NCBI RefSeq assembly: GCF_003385515.1
Contig: NZ_QNVT01000002.1
Span: forward strand, 372,001 to 436,000
Origin: Chryseobacterium pennae
Lineage (GTDB): Bacteria; Bacteroidota; Bacteroidia; Flavobacteriales; Weeksellaceae
Direction of reading: 5' to 3'
Length of the DNA: 64,000 nucleotides
The notes beneath the pieces were generated by a model. That model did not search any database and had not been told where the DNA came from. It was given only the letters and a program-made list of their open reading frames with translations. This document shows, in pieces, positions 1-7,976 of this stretch. Within the stretch, counting starts at the first letter, position 1, and every line of letters begins with the position of its first letter. The translations under genes and the position numbers were made by a program.

Positions 1-1032
1 ATAGCAGGAAAAGAAAACTCTGAATGGGAGCCTGTCACTACGGGAAAAGAGCTTAAATATACGATCAGTAATCTTGATCCTGGAGAGTATACCCTAAGTG
101 TAAGAATACTGCTTTCTCCGGATGGAAAATTTGAACAAAAATCTATTAAGTTCAAAATAAAACCACTCTTTTATCAGACATTAGTGTTCCGGGTTTCAGC
201 TTCAATTATTATTCTTGTCATCATCATTGTGATTGTTCAGCTAATGACCAATTTTTTAAGAATCAAGAATAGGGTACTGAAACAGATTGTCCACAATAAA
301 AATTCTGAACTGAAAGAAACCTCACTTAACCTTGAAGTGGTAAAAAGTGATCTGCGAAAAGAAACGGAATACCAGAAAAAGCTGGTGGAGACGATCAGTC
401 ATGATATTACTACTCCTATCAGGTTTATTGCCATGCTTTCACAGAAACTTCATGAATCTGATGATCTGGAACTTCAGAAAAAATATTTTGACAGTATTTA
501 TAAGTCTTCAGAGCAGCTATATCAGTTTACGCTTAATTTAAAAGAATACACTGAACTTTATAAGGCTGAGAATATTTTTGAAGAAGAAAAATATCTGATC
601 AACAGGATCCTGGAGATCAAGAAAAAACTATTCTGTGAAATTGCAAAAGAAAGAGGTACTACAATCATCAATGCAGCAGAAAGTAATGTTTATTCCCAGG
701 TGAACGAAAGTATTCTAACAGCTATTATTCATAATATTCTGGATAATGCTGTGAAAAATACCTTTGATGGGGAGATACACCTTAATACAGCAGAAAATAA
801 TCAAAATATTACCATAACAATTTCTGATACGGGAACAGGAATGCCTGATGAACAGATCAATATGTATATGAGTCTGTTCAGGAACCCTAAACTGGAAACT
901 CCAAGCTTTAAAGGAAAAGGGTTGGGATTGCATATGGTAATTCATCTGGTCAAAAAAATAAATGCAGAAATCAGTTTCAGACACAACCAGCCTCAGGGAA
1001 CGATTGTAGAATTAATGCTCAATAAAAACTAA
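1..1032 (+). CDS. Sensor histidine kinase, C-terminal part (5' end outside window)
   Basis: The reading frame is already open at base 1 and continues without a stop, so the gene starts upstream. The first ~57 residues look like the end of a beta-rich Y_Y_Y-type periplasmic domain (EWEPVTTGKELKYTISNLDPG region). A single membrane segment follows (VSASIIILVIIIVIVQL), then a coiled linker. The H-box is ETISHDITTPIRF. The ATPase domain shows an N-box (HNILDNAVKNT), G1 (DTGTGMP) and G2 (GKGLGLHM). It is probably the end of a two-component-regulator-propeller kinase common in Bacteroidota. It sits 6 bp before a LuxR-type response regulator, its likely partner. The ligand cannot be told from this fragment. 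The GTG near base 186 is internal, not a start. Confidence 0.9.
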   Translation: MAGKENSEWEPVTTGKELKYTISNLDPGEYTLSVRILLSPDGKFEQKSIKFKIKPLFYQTLVFRVSASIIILVIIIVIVQLMTNFLRIKNRVLKQIVHNKNSELKETSLNLEVVKSDLRKETEYQKKLVETISHDITTPIRFIAMLSQKLHESDDLELQKKYFDSIYKSSEQLYQFTLNLKEYTELYKAENIFEEEKYLINRILEIKKKLFCEIAKERGTTIINAAESNVYSQVNESILTAIIHNILDNAVKNTFDGEIHLNTAENNQNITITISDTGTGMPDEQINMYMSLFRNPKLETPSFKGKGLGLHMVIHLVKKINAEISFRHNQPQGTIVELMLNKN

Positions 1033-1038
1033 CTTATT

Positions 1039-1650
1039 ATGAATGAAAGAATCTTAATTGCTGATGATCACTATGTAGTCAGAGCAGGAACCGCTTTGGT
1101 TCTTGAATCCGGATTTCCGGAACTGAAAATAGATTTTGCGGAAAACTACGGGCAGGTAAAGAAAATGCTGGAATCTCAGGATTACAGTCTTATTATTTTG
1201 GATATCGATATGCCGGGTACACAATATAAAAAGATGATTTCTGAGCTTAAAGCCATACAGGCTGATATAAAAATCCTTGTATTTTCAGGATATGATAAAG
1301 ATGTAGCCATCCAATACATCCGGGAAGGTGCTGAGGGCTACCTGAACAAGCAAAGCAGTGAGGAGGAAATTAAAAATGCAGTACGTACAGTGATTGAAAA
1401 AGGCTATTTCTACCCTGCAGAGCTGATAGGACTTATCATTCAGAATAAAAAAAGCAATCCCGCTGAGAAACTTTCATCCCGAGAATATGAAATTTTTAAA
1501 CTTTTAGCAGATGGAAACGGAAACCTTGAAATTGCCAACAGGCTCAATATCCAGATGTCAACAGTAAGCACCTATAAAAAAAGAATTTTCCAGAAACTTG
1601 ATGTAGCCAATATTGCTGAGCTTATCAAGGTGTATGAAATGATGCACTGA
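1039..1650 (+). CDS. LuxR/NarL-family response regulator
   Basis: This 203-residue protein has a receiver domain at residues ~1-120. The acidic pair lies in ILIADDHYVV, the phospho-acceptor Asp in LIILDIDMPG and the conserved Lys in YLNKQSS. A NarL/FixJ HTH follows at ~140-200 (LSSREYEIFKLLADGNGNLEIA). Phosphorylation by the kinase encoded 6 bp upstream is expected to control DNA binding. The tight spacing argues for one transcript and a cognate pair. Length is normal for the family. Target genes are unknown. Confidence 0.93.
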   Translation: MNERILIADDHYVVRAGTALVLESGFPELKIDFAENYGQVKKMLESQDYSLIILDIDMPGTQYKKMISELKAIQADIKILVFSGYDKDVAIQYIREGAEGYLNKQSSEEEIKNAVRTVIEKGYFYPAELIGLIIQNKKSNPAEKLSSREYEIFKLLADGNGNLEIANRLNIQMSTVSTYKKRIFQKLDVANIAELIKVYEMMH

Positions 1651-1887
1651 CAGTTGGAAGACAGGAAACTGGAAGAGAGAGGTTATCAAGCCTTCAGAAT
1701 CAATGTAATCTCATTTTATTAATTGGAAAATTATTGATTTTGTTCTCTATTCCAGTATCCAGCCTCATTACCAATTCCTATCACCATGATTGAGATAATG
1801 ATTTTTACAATTAAAAAATAATCAGGAAATTTACAGAACCATATTTTCTAAGAAACACTGCATTTTAACTGCAAAATCAAAAATCTA

Positions 1888-3078
1888 TTGGAAAAAGCAG
1901 ATCAGGGAAGCCTACGTTTCCGATATATAAAACTTTGTATTTTCTTTTCCGGACTGTCGGTATTTGCACAGCTTTATCTTTTTCAGCCAATGCTGCCCAT
2001 GGCTGCGGAGCATTTCAATGTATCTGTTGGTGACACTTCTCTTCTTGTTTCATCCTCCACTATCGGAATGGCTCTGGGACTGCTGTTTTTTGCCTTTAAG
2101 GCGGATAGTTATTCCAGAAAAGGACTGATGACTTTTTCATTGGTCTCCTCCGCTCTGCTCACTATTATTTCAACATGGATTCCCAGCCTCAGCCTTCTGA
2201 TTGCTATCGGAATTTTTAAAGGATTTGTAGTTTCCGGTGTTTCAGCCGTTGCCCTGGCCTATCTTACCGAAGAAGTAAGTGCCGCGGTAATTGGTGCTGC
2301 CATCAGTATGTATCTTAGTGGAAATACGATTGGTGGAATGAGCGGAAGAATACTGGCAACCATTTTAGCCGGAGAATTTGGATGGCGGAATGCAGTGCTG
2401 GTGATTGGTATAGAAAGCCTGGTTTTGGGAGCTATATTCTGGAAATTATTCCCTGAATCAAAGTTTTTCAATCCACAGAAAACAGATTATCATCTTAAGG
2501 CAAAGCAGATGAAATTTTTCCTCACCAATCCTTATATGCTTCGCTTATATCTTATAGCAGCCCTTGTTATGGGAGTTTTTGTGAGTGTTTACAATTATCT
2601 GACCTTCAGACTGGAGGCTCAGCCGTTCTCGTTAAGTCATTTTATCATCGCTTTTATCTTCCTGATGTATATCTTCGGAGTTTTCGGAACCATGACCGTT
2701 GGCCGGCTTTCCAAAAGGTTTTCTTCAAATAGTATTCTGAGGTGTTCTATTCTCAGTATGCTGGTCGGAGCTTTATTACTGTTGTCTGAAAATCTATATA
2801 TTCTTATTTTTGGCCTTGGATTATTTACTTTTTCTTTTTTCGCAGCTCATACCATGGCTAGCCAGATGACTGCTCTTTATGCCAAACGGGGAAAGTCTTC
2901 GGCTACGTCTATTTACTGGCTGTTTTATTATTTTGGATCAAGTATTCTGGGAAGCGGTACAGGTTATCTCCTTCACTCTTACTCCTGGAATGTCTTTATT
3001 GCTTTTCTTATTGTTTCTGTGGTAATTGCACTTATTCTGGCAACAGCAAATCAATCTCCGAAAGATAAAAAAAACTGA
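1888..3078 (+). CDS. MFS transporter (drug/sugar efflux type, YnfM-like)
   Basis: This is a 396-residue integral membrane protein with about 12 hydrophobic segments in two halves of six, separated by a basic loop (FFNPQKTDYHLKAKQMK, ~residue 195). It has the size and pattern of the major facilitator superfamily, closest in look to YnfM/AraJ-type inner-membrane transporters. The start is taken as TTG at 1888. No ATG lies between the upstream stop and the first membrane helix, and the next ATG (~1989) would cut into helix 1. It is monocistronic, with ~240 bp before it that show no gene. Substrate is unknown. Confidence 0.85.
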   Translation: MEKADQGSLRFRYIKLCIFFSGLSVFAQLYLFQPMLPMAAEHFNVSVGDTSLLVSSSTIGMALGLLFFAFKADSYSRKGLMTFSLVSSALLTIISTWIPSLSLLIAIGIFKGFVVSGVSAVALAYLTEEVSAAVIGAAISMYLSGNTIGGMSGRILATILAGEFGWRNAVLVIGIESLVLGAIFWKLFPESKFFNPQKTDYHLKAKQMKFFLTNPYMLRLYLIAALVMGVFVSVYNYLTFRLEAQPFSLSHFIIAFIFLMYIFGVFGTMTVGRLSKRFSSNSILRCSILSMLVGALLLLSENLYILIFGLGLFTFSFFAAHTMASQMTALYAKRGKSSATSIYWLFYYFGSSILGSGTGYLLHSYSWNVFIAFLIVSVVIALILATANQSPKDKKN

Positions 3079-3275
3079 TACCACATCCATACCACATTTT
3101 ATTTCATTGGAAATTCATTCCAAATGGCTATAATATTATTGTTTTAACATACTCTTAATTTTTCTTATTGAAAATTTAACCTAATATTCACGTAAACACG
3201 ACTTTACACTATAATGCAGGGCATAATATTTGCTATTTATATATCACCATATCATCCATTAAAATTCAAAATATT

Positions 3276-3689
3276 ATGAATGTAGCAGATCTTAAAATCA
3301 AAAACTTAGTCGAGTACAAAAATCAGATTTATACGATCACTGAAATTTTTCAGAGTATAGAACCGGCATATTTTGTTAAAATTGAAAATGATATTCAAAG
3401 TATTTCAGTTCCGGCAGATTCTATCAAGCCTATCAAGATAACTGAGGAATGGCTTGAAAAGCTGGGATTTTCAAAAACGTTCAGTTCGGATCAGAGCATC
3501 AGATACGAAAGACCGGAAACTTTTATAAAATACGACATCGATCTGAGTTCCAGAAAAATGCTGGAAGGATTGAAAATTTACGGGAATGCCATCAAATGTA
3601 AATATATCCATGAGTTCCAGAACATTTTCTCATGTTTATTCGGGAAAGAACCGGCATTGCATTTTGGCTATCTGAAGACAGAATCGTAG
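3276..3689 (+). CDS. Hypothetical protein, 137 aa
   Basis: This is a soluble protein with no signal peptide and no catalytic motif that I recognise. The N-terminal half is beta-rich (NLVEYKNQIYTITEIFQSIEPAYFVKIEND). A segment resembling the phrase 'I.PIKITEEWLEKLGFSKTF' appears in many short Bacteroidota proteins of unknown function, some near prophages. It is flanked by gene-free stretches and followed by a strong terminator, so it is probably monocistronic. Function is unassigned. Confidence 0.7.
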   Translation: MNVADLKIKNLVEYKNQIYTITEIFQSIEPAYFVKIENDIQSISVPADSIKPIKITEEWLEKLGFSKTFSSDQSIRYERPETFIKYDIDLSSRKMLEGLKIYGNAIKCKYIHEFQNIFSCLFGKEPALHFGYLKTES

Positions 3690-3710
3690 TTAAATAGTTC
3701 TTAGTTATCG

Positions 3711-3744
3711 AAAACCACAGTTTAGTATCATAAACTGTGGTTTT
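3711..3744 (+). terminator. Intrinsic terminator after the 137-aa hypothetical gene
   Basis: A perfect 14-bp stem (aaaaccacagttta with taaactgtggtttt) encloses a 6-nt loop and runs into a T-rich tail (cttttt). It lies 22 bp after the stop codon at 3689. Confidence 0.85.
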
Positions 3745-3923
3745 CTTTTTAGAATAAGAAATGTCTAATCAATACTCTGAGGTTAAATTAAAAGTTTTTT
3801 TCAAAACATCTATGCTGTCATCTACAAATTAAAAAAAATCCGAAAAACTCACCATGCGTACTTCATTCATTTCGCGCATATTTGTATTAATCTATTATTC
3901 CATTAATACAAAAAACACTCGAC

Positions 3924-4271
3924 ATGATTTTAAAAATTATTAATTCCATCCTTATTCTTACTGCTGTTTTTATGGGGATTAAACAGGGAATTGCCATGTT
4001 TTCAGGAAAACCTGAAATGACCACTATGTTTGGAAAATGGGGATTTGATAAAACCGGACTGATGATTAATGGCGCCATCACCATCCTTGCTGCCGTACTG
4101 ATTCTCTTTCCCAAAACATTTGTCTGGGGAAACTTTCTGATGGCTGCAGGAATTTTACTGATCATCTGCTTCCATCTTTTGGATAAAGATTTCAAAGGAG
4201 TACTGATAGAACTCCCCTTTCTTTTCCTCAATCTCCTGATTATCTATCTGCAGCATCCTCTTAAAAATTAA
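3924..4271 (+). CDS. DoxX-like four-helix membrane protein
   Basis: This is a 115-residue membrane protein with four hydrophobic segments (ILKIINSILILTAVFMGI, LMINGAITILAAVLILF, FLMAAGILLIICFHLL, LPFLFLNLLIIYL). Size and pattern resemble the DoxX/DoxD-like family, whose members are linked to redox or thiol metabolism, but no functional residue confirms this. A near-consensus -7 box (CATATTTG, 3877-3884) lies 39 bp upstream. The next gene starts 7 bp downstream, so the two are very likely co-transcribed. Confidence 0.7.
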   Translation: MILKIINSILILTAVFMGIKQGIAMFSGKPEMTTMFGKWGFDKTGLMINGAITILAAVLILFPKTFVWGNFLMAAGILLIICFHLLDKDFKGVLIELPFLFLNLLIIYLQHPLKN

Positions 4272-4278
4272 CTTCAAT

Positions 4279-4713
4279 ATGAAATATTCCAATTTTGCAA
4301 TACTATTGGCTATAGGACTTTCATATACAGCCTGTGGTCAGAATACCATTAAAGAAAAACAAATCTCAACACCAACTTCAAAAAAACAACAGACAATGGA
4401 TGTATCAAAAATAACAGACTCACAGGTAAAACAGGCAATAGAAGCTCTTCAGACGGGAGATAAAAGCTGGTATAGCTTCTTCATTGAAAACCCAGCCATG
4501 ACTGATGATGGCAATAAGGTAGATTTTAAATCTTTTTTTGCCAATGCACTGGGTAAAGAAGTCTTTCTCAGTATAGACCGTGTAGAAAATGATGGCAAGG
4601 ATATTTATGGCAATTTTAAAGCCGGACAATGGGGAACATTTCCGGTATTCTTCAGATTTCATAAAAATACGGAAGGAAAGTTTGACCGCCTGGATATCGG
4701 ACAGGATAAATAA
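4279..4713 (+). CDS. Small lipoprotein, possibly NTF2/SnoaL-like fold
   Basis: This is a 144-residue protein. The N-terminus MKYSNFAILLAIGLSYTACG has a lipobox-like end (YTAC), so it is probably a lipoprotein. The rest (~residues 40-144) has the helix-then-beta-sheet pattern of small NTF2/SnoaL-like domains (VKQAIEALQTGDKSWYSFF, then GNFKAGQWGTFPVFFRFH). The fold call is inference. It follows the DoxX-like gene by 7 bp and ends before a terminator, giving a two-gene operon. Confidence 0.65.
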   Translation: MKYSNFAILLAIGLSYTACGQNTIKEKQISTPTSKKQQTMDVSKITDSQVKQAIEALQTGDKSWYSFFIENPAMTDDGNKVDFKSFFANALGKEVFLSIDRVENDGKDIYGNFKAGQWGTFPVFFRFHKNTEGKFDRLDIGQDK

Positions 4714-4734
4714 AGGGTGATTTTCAAAAACATA

Positions 4735-4763
4735 AAAGGCTGCCTCAAAATGAGGCAGCCTTT
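4735..4763. terminator. Bidirectional terminator between convergent genes
   Basis: A perfect 13-bp stem (aaaggctgcctca with tgaggcagccttt) has a 3-nt loop. It sits between the stop of the rightward lipoprotein gene (4713) and the stop of the leftward gene (4813). A-rich and T-rich flanks suit both directions. Confidence 0.85.
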
Positions 4764-4812
4764 AAGCACTTTATCTAAAATCGTTGTGCTTTAATACTAA
4801 TGAAGATTATTT

Positions 4813-5220
4813 TTAGCTTTTAAAAACTACTTTGTTCGCTAGTTTTAATGTATAAGCATTTTTGTTTTTTGTCAAAGTATACTGTCCTTTTTTGTACACT
4901 ACGGCTTTTTTAGAAGCTAATTTATCAAGTACCAAACTTCCATCAGATGAAGGCAGAAATATTTCTGCTTTTTTTCCATCTTCGCTAAGAATTACAGCAG
5001 CATTAGAGATGTAAGATTTTTTATTATCTACTTCTTTCAACTGTATTTTTTCTTCAAAGATTCTTACACAGTCATTTTTTATCACTGAAAATGTATATCC
5101 TGCAGATCCTTTACAACCGTGTTTATCCTTATCTGCACCTTTGGGACTAAGTTGTGCTGAAGCTACTGAAGCAAACATAACAACTGTCATTGCTGTAATA
5201 AATCGTTTTACGTTTTTCAT
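4813..5220 (-). CDS. Small secreted protein of unknown function
   Basis: This 135-residue protein has a clear Sec signal peptide (MKNVKRFITAMTVVMFASVASA, cleavage before QLSPKG). The mature part is ~113 residues, Lys-rich and beta-strand-rich, with two Cys (HGCKGSAG and NDCVRIF) that could form a disulfide. I do not recognise a named domain. A transposon lies 16 bp upstream of its start codon (left target duplication 5237-5244). Its native upstream region is therefore displaced to beyond 7985 and its expression may now depend on element sequences. Confidence 0.75.
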   Translation of the reverse strand: MKNVKRFITAMTVVMFASVASAQLSPKGADKDKHGCKGSAGYTFSVIKNDCVRIFEEKIQLKEVDNKKSYISNAAVILSEDGKKAEIFLPSSDGSLVLDKLASKKAVVYKKGQYTLTKNKNAYTLKLANKVVFKS

Positions 5221-5236
5221 ATATGTTTAATTTAAT

Positions 5237-5244
5237 CAAATTAA
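5237..5244. repeat. Target-site duplication, left copy
   Basis: The 8-bp sequence CAAATTAA directly abuts the left inverted repeat. An identical copy abuts the right inverted repeat at 7977-7984. A length of 8 bp is what IS1595-family transposases produce. Confidence 0.9.
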
Positions 5245-5272
5245 CGCAATTACATACTTCAATGTACCAATC
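5245..5272 (+). repeat. Left terminal inverted repeat of the transposon
   Basis: This 28-bp sequence matches the reverse complement of 7949-7976 at 27 of 28 positions; the mismatch is C versus T at position 16. It marks the left end of the element. Confidence 0.9.
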
Positions 5273-5382
5273 TTTATAATCAAAAGATTATCAACTTAAT
5301 ACATTTTATAAATCCATTAGCATCAATCTGTTAGTGGATTTTTTATTTTCATAATTGTATTTATAGTACCAAATATTTGTTT

Positions 5383-5390
5383 TACATTTG
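5383..5390 (+). promoter_or_regulatory. Putative -7 box driving the cargo transcript
   Basis: TACATTTG matches the Bacteroidota -7 consensus TAnnTTTG. A start site a few bases downstream would give a ~330-nt leader that contains the hairpin element at 5480-5588 before the cargo gene. I see no well-placed -33 TTG, so support is partial. Confidence 0.5.
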
Positions 5391-5479
5391 CGTTCAAATT
5401 TCAACGGAATAAACATCGAAAGTGTTTAACAACATTCTCTCAGATAGAAACTGGTAATTTTTAAAATGGAGGGGAATAT

Positions 5480-5588
5480 GTTAGCAACTCTCATGTCATA
5501 TCTATATGGCGTGAGGGGTCTGCTACTTATTTTACTCCTGCGGTATACCAGTACCCTATCTGATAAAATGAGTTAGTAACCCTCACGC
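5480..5588 (+). ncRNA. Structured leader with two competing hairpins
   Basis: A 9-bp perfect stem (5509-5517 with 5580-5588, gcgtgaggg/ccctcacgc) is extended inward by cta/tag (5523-5525, 5574-5576) and by a 9-bp stem (5526-5534 with 5564-5572, one G-U). An apical mini-hairpin lies at 5542-5545/5552-5555. A near-copy of the 3' strand (5572-5587) occurs upstream at 5480-5495, 13 of 16 identical. It can pair with 5510-5525 instead. The two pairings exclude each other, as in attenuators and riboswitches. No class that I can name fits. The alternative is a transposition-related structure. Confidence 0.55.
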
Positions 5589-5727
5589 TTTCTCTTTTCA
5601 ATAAGTATAATTTTCTTCATAGTGGGTGAGAAGAACCTAAAACTATTTATGTTCAATCGAATTACGGAATACCGTAAGGAATTCATCATTTCACAGAATA
5701 GTTTTGTTAACTAAAAAATCAGAAAAT

Positions 5728-6630
5728 ATGAAAAAAATTATCTTATCATTAGGAATTATTATTTCAACTACCAGTCTAAATGCACAGGTTAAGCTTTACA
5801 ATGTCGATCTACCACATTTCAACAAATCCAATTTAGTTAAATCGGCAAAAACAGTTAAAAATGTGAACAACTTCACTAAACGAGTTACCAATATTACTGA
5901 ATACAATGCTATGGGTCAATTACATGGAATAAACATTGAATATAGAAGTGATTCAAGCGTAGGTCTTATTAGATATTACCACAACAACAAAATAGTATAT
6001 ATCGCACAGCCTTTTATGAATGGTAGTACTATACAAAAAGTTTTTAATTACACTGATAATGGTAGCTATAATGGTGTCCAGTCTTACACTTATTTAAATT
6101 CTGATAATAAATGGAGTAAATCAGAATTTATATTTAATAATGGTAGGTTATCAAATATTGATAATAAGTTCAAATTACCAAATTATACAATAAACTTTAA
6201 AGATGGTAAATTAAATGGTGAATTTTATTTCTACGATAGCCTACATTGTTCATGTTATTATTATGGTAATGCACAGGATGGCAAAATAAAAAACATTGCT
6301 AAATTTGAAATTGGTGAAGATTTATCTTTCAGAAATACTTTTTATTTTGTTAATGATAAAACAATAAAAAGTACAACTGTGACTGATTATAGAAGACCAT
6401 TTGAAGAAAATATATCCATTAATGAAATACCTGTAATTGTAGAAAATAAAAAGGTAATATTAGATAATAACACTCCAAAAATTGTATTTAACGACCAACT
6501 TGATTGGATGCTTATTTTAAAAGAAAAATCTATAGACTCTAGTTATAATTCTGATTTAGAAATGATTGATATGTCAGATACAACATTTGGTGCACCTAGC
6601 CCTTATACATTACCACAAAAACAACATTAA
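5728..6630 (+). CDS. Transposon cargo: secreted YwqK/MORN-like protein
   Basis: The ATG at 5728 is chosen because it begins a typical signal peptide (MKKIILSLGIIISTTSLNAQ); the in-frame TTG at 5704 adds only polar residues. The mature protein is ~280 residues. It contains motifs like the YwqK/MORN repeat, in which a glycine-turn phrase repeats: AMGQLHGINIEYR (~residues 70-82) and KDGKLNGEFYFYD (~165-178). Such repeats are beta-hairpins seen in secreted or envelope-associated proteins and in YwqK-type predicted antitoxins. The C-terminus is Pro/Gln-rich (APSPYTLPQKQH). The gene is strongly AT-rich, consistent with foreign origin. No toxin partner is present. Function is unknown. Confidence 0.75.
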   Translation: MKKIILSLGIIISTTSLNAQVKLYNVDLPHFNKSNLVKSAKTVKNVNNFTKRVTNITEYNAMGQLHGINIEYRSDSSVGLIRYYHNNKIVYIAQPFMNGSTIQKVFNYTDNGSYNGVQSYTYLNSDNKWSKSEFIFNNGRLSNIDNKFKLPNYTINFKDGKLNGEFYFYDSLHCSCYYYGNAQDGKIKNIAKFEIGEDLSFRNTFYFVNDKTIKSTTVTDYRRPFEENISINEIPVIVENKKVILDNNTPKIVFNDQLDWMLILKEKSIDSSYNSDLEMIDMSDTTFGAPSPYTLPQKQH

Positions 6631-6661
6631 TTTTAATCTATAATTAGATAATAAACTAAAC

Positions 6662-6685
6662 AAAGTCCCACAATTGTGAGACTTT
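6662..6685. terminator. Probable terminator after the cargo gene
   Basis: An 11-bp stem (aaagtcccaca with tgtgagacttt) contains one mismatch and a 2-nt loop, and is followed by AT-rich sequence. It lies 31 bp after the cargo stop codon and inside the transposon. Confidence 0.6.
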
Positions 6686-6738
6686 ATTTGGTTGTATTAG
6701 AAATTTATTTTATGTTTGTTAAATTATTACAAACAAGT

Positions 6739-6802
6739 GCAGCAAAGATAGCTTCTAATAAACGATTTTAATTTATAAAAAAGCAGCAAAGATAGCTTCT
6801 AA
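6739..6802 (+). repeat. 20-bp direct repeat pair inside the transposon
   Basis: The sequence gcagcaaagatagcttctaa occurs identically at 6739-6758 and 6783-6802, separated by a 24-bp AT-rich spacer. It lies between the cargo terminator and the transposase stop. It could be an internal deletion scar, a protein-binding pair or a remnant of a second element. No role can be assigned. Confidence 0.7.
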
Positions 6803-6937
6803 AATGGAAATTTTTCTTTAACAGTCTACTTAGCCATCGTGCGGTATATTTTATATATGTATATAAATATTATAGAATAGGGTTTCCAGTTTATTATAAC
6901 CAAATAATAAACATTAGTTATCTTTGTTTTATTACAA

Positions 6938-7900
6938 TTAAGTTTTAATTACTGATATTGTATTTTTAAGATTGTTATATGTTAATCTAGTATTTATAAT
7001 TTTCAATACCTCTACGAACCTTTGGCCGTCCGTCATTTCACGTGTGTTAAACCTGAATGAAAATTCATTACAGTATTTCTCTAGGTGCTTTACTGAACAG
7101 AAGTGATAAATTCCGATCAATCCACGTTTTAGAATACTCCAAAATCCCTCGATACCGTTTGTGTGGAATTCACCTCTTTTGTAGGTTCCTTTACTATGTT
7201 CTACCACTTCATGACGATAATCTTCATGTAAGCCTTTATAGCCTCTCCAACCATCTGTAATAAGTGTGGTTCCTTTCAATACACGAGAAGAAATAATAGA
7301 TTTAAGCGTTTTTCCTTTTGCATTGGGTATTACTTTGGTAAAAACAGTTCCGTTAGAAATAAGGCCAAATACAGGTGTTTTTATTTTTAAAGACCTACCC
7401 TGTGTATTGACATGCTGGTTATTCATTTTACGGGCTTCTCCACCTACATAAGTTTCATCAGCCTGTGTATCGCTATCAAAAACCACAATATGATCCTGAT
7501 TGAAGTTATATCTAATTCGACTCAACATAAACCAAGCTGTTTTCTGAGTGATATGGAGGTCTTTGTGCAACTGCACAGAACTAATTCCTTTCTTATGGCT
7601 GGCAAACAACCAAATGGCGGTAAACCATTTTCTTAATGAAATGTGTGAAGATTCAAACATAGTTCCCACAGTTACTGTAAAACGATTTCTACAGTCCTTA
7701 CACTTGTAAAGTCCTTTGAAATTTTTCTTGTTTAATCTATAATGTTTATCTGACTTACTTCCACAATGAGGACATTCCGGTTCACCATTCCATCTAATTT
7801 TTTCCAAATATTCCATACAATCATTATCAGTGTTAAGATTGTCAATAAGGTCAATTATAGATTTGAAAAATGTATTTTTATGTAAATTTGTAGTAGACAT
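6938..7900 (-). CDS. IS1595-family (ISXO2-like) transposase
   Basis: This is a 320-residue protein. An N-terminal zinc ribbon lies at C43/C46 (CPHCGS) and C67/C70 (CKDC). An HTH-like region follows at ~90-130 (HITQKTAWFMLSRI). The DDE-type catalytic core has D148 (ADETYVGG), D216 (TDGWRGY) and E251 (NGIEGFWSILKRG), which is the ISXO2-like arrangement. Length is normal and there is no frameshift, so it is probably active. It reads leftward, with its start 48 bp inside the right inverted repeat. Confidence 0.93.
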   Translation of the reverse strand: MSTTNLHKNTFFKSIIDLIDNLNTDNDCMEYLEKIRWNGEPECPHCGSKSDKHYRLNKKNFKGLYKCKDCRNRFTVTVGTMFESSHISLRKWFTAIWLFASHKKGISSVQLHKDLHITQKTAWFMLSRIRYNFNQDHIVVFDSDTQADETYVGGEARKMNNQHVNTQGRSLKIKTPVFGLISNGTVFTKVIPNAKGKTLKSIISSRVLKGTTLITDGWRGYKGLHEDYRHEVVEHSKGTYKRGEFHTNGIEGFWSILKRGLIGIYHFCSVKHLEKYCNEFSFRFNTREMTDGQRFVEVLKIINTRLTYNNLKNTISVIKT

Positions 7901-7948
7901 ATTAGTTGTTTATAACTATTATACTATCTCAGTGAAGAAATCGGGTAT

Positions 7949-7976
7949 GATTGGTACATTAAAGTATGTAATTGCG
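7949..7976 (-). repeat. Right terminal inverted repeat of the transposon
   Basis: This 28-bp sequence is the reverse complement of 5245-5272 with one mismatch. The outer base is 7976, immediately followed by the CAAATTAA duplication. Confidence 0.9.

Larger units (their letters stand above)
5245..7976. mobile_element. Complete IS1595-family transposon with cargo, 2732 bp
   Basis: The element is bounded by 28-bp terminal inverted repeats (5245-5272 and 7949-7976). They differ at one position, begin CGCAATTACATAC and are flanked by the 8-bp duplication CAAATTAA. Inside are a leftward ISXO2/IS1595 transposase (6938-7900), a rightward secreted YwqK-like protein gene (5728-6630), a structured leader (5480-5588) and a 20-bp direct repeat. 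The interior is noticeably more AT-rich than the flanks. Typical IS1595 elements are about 0.7-1.1 kb, so this one carries ~1.7 kb of extra DNA. Intact ends, duplication and transposase suggest a fairly recent insertion. Confidence 0.9.

Noticed and set aside
6830..6937. Expected left end of a compact IS directly beside the transposase stop
   Set aside because: I found no match there to the sequence right of the transposase. The matching inverted repeat and target duplication are at 5237-5272, so the element is larger.
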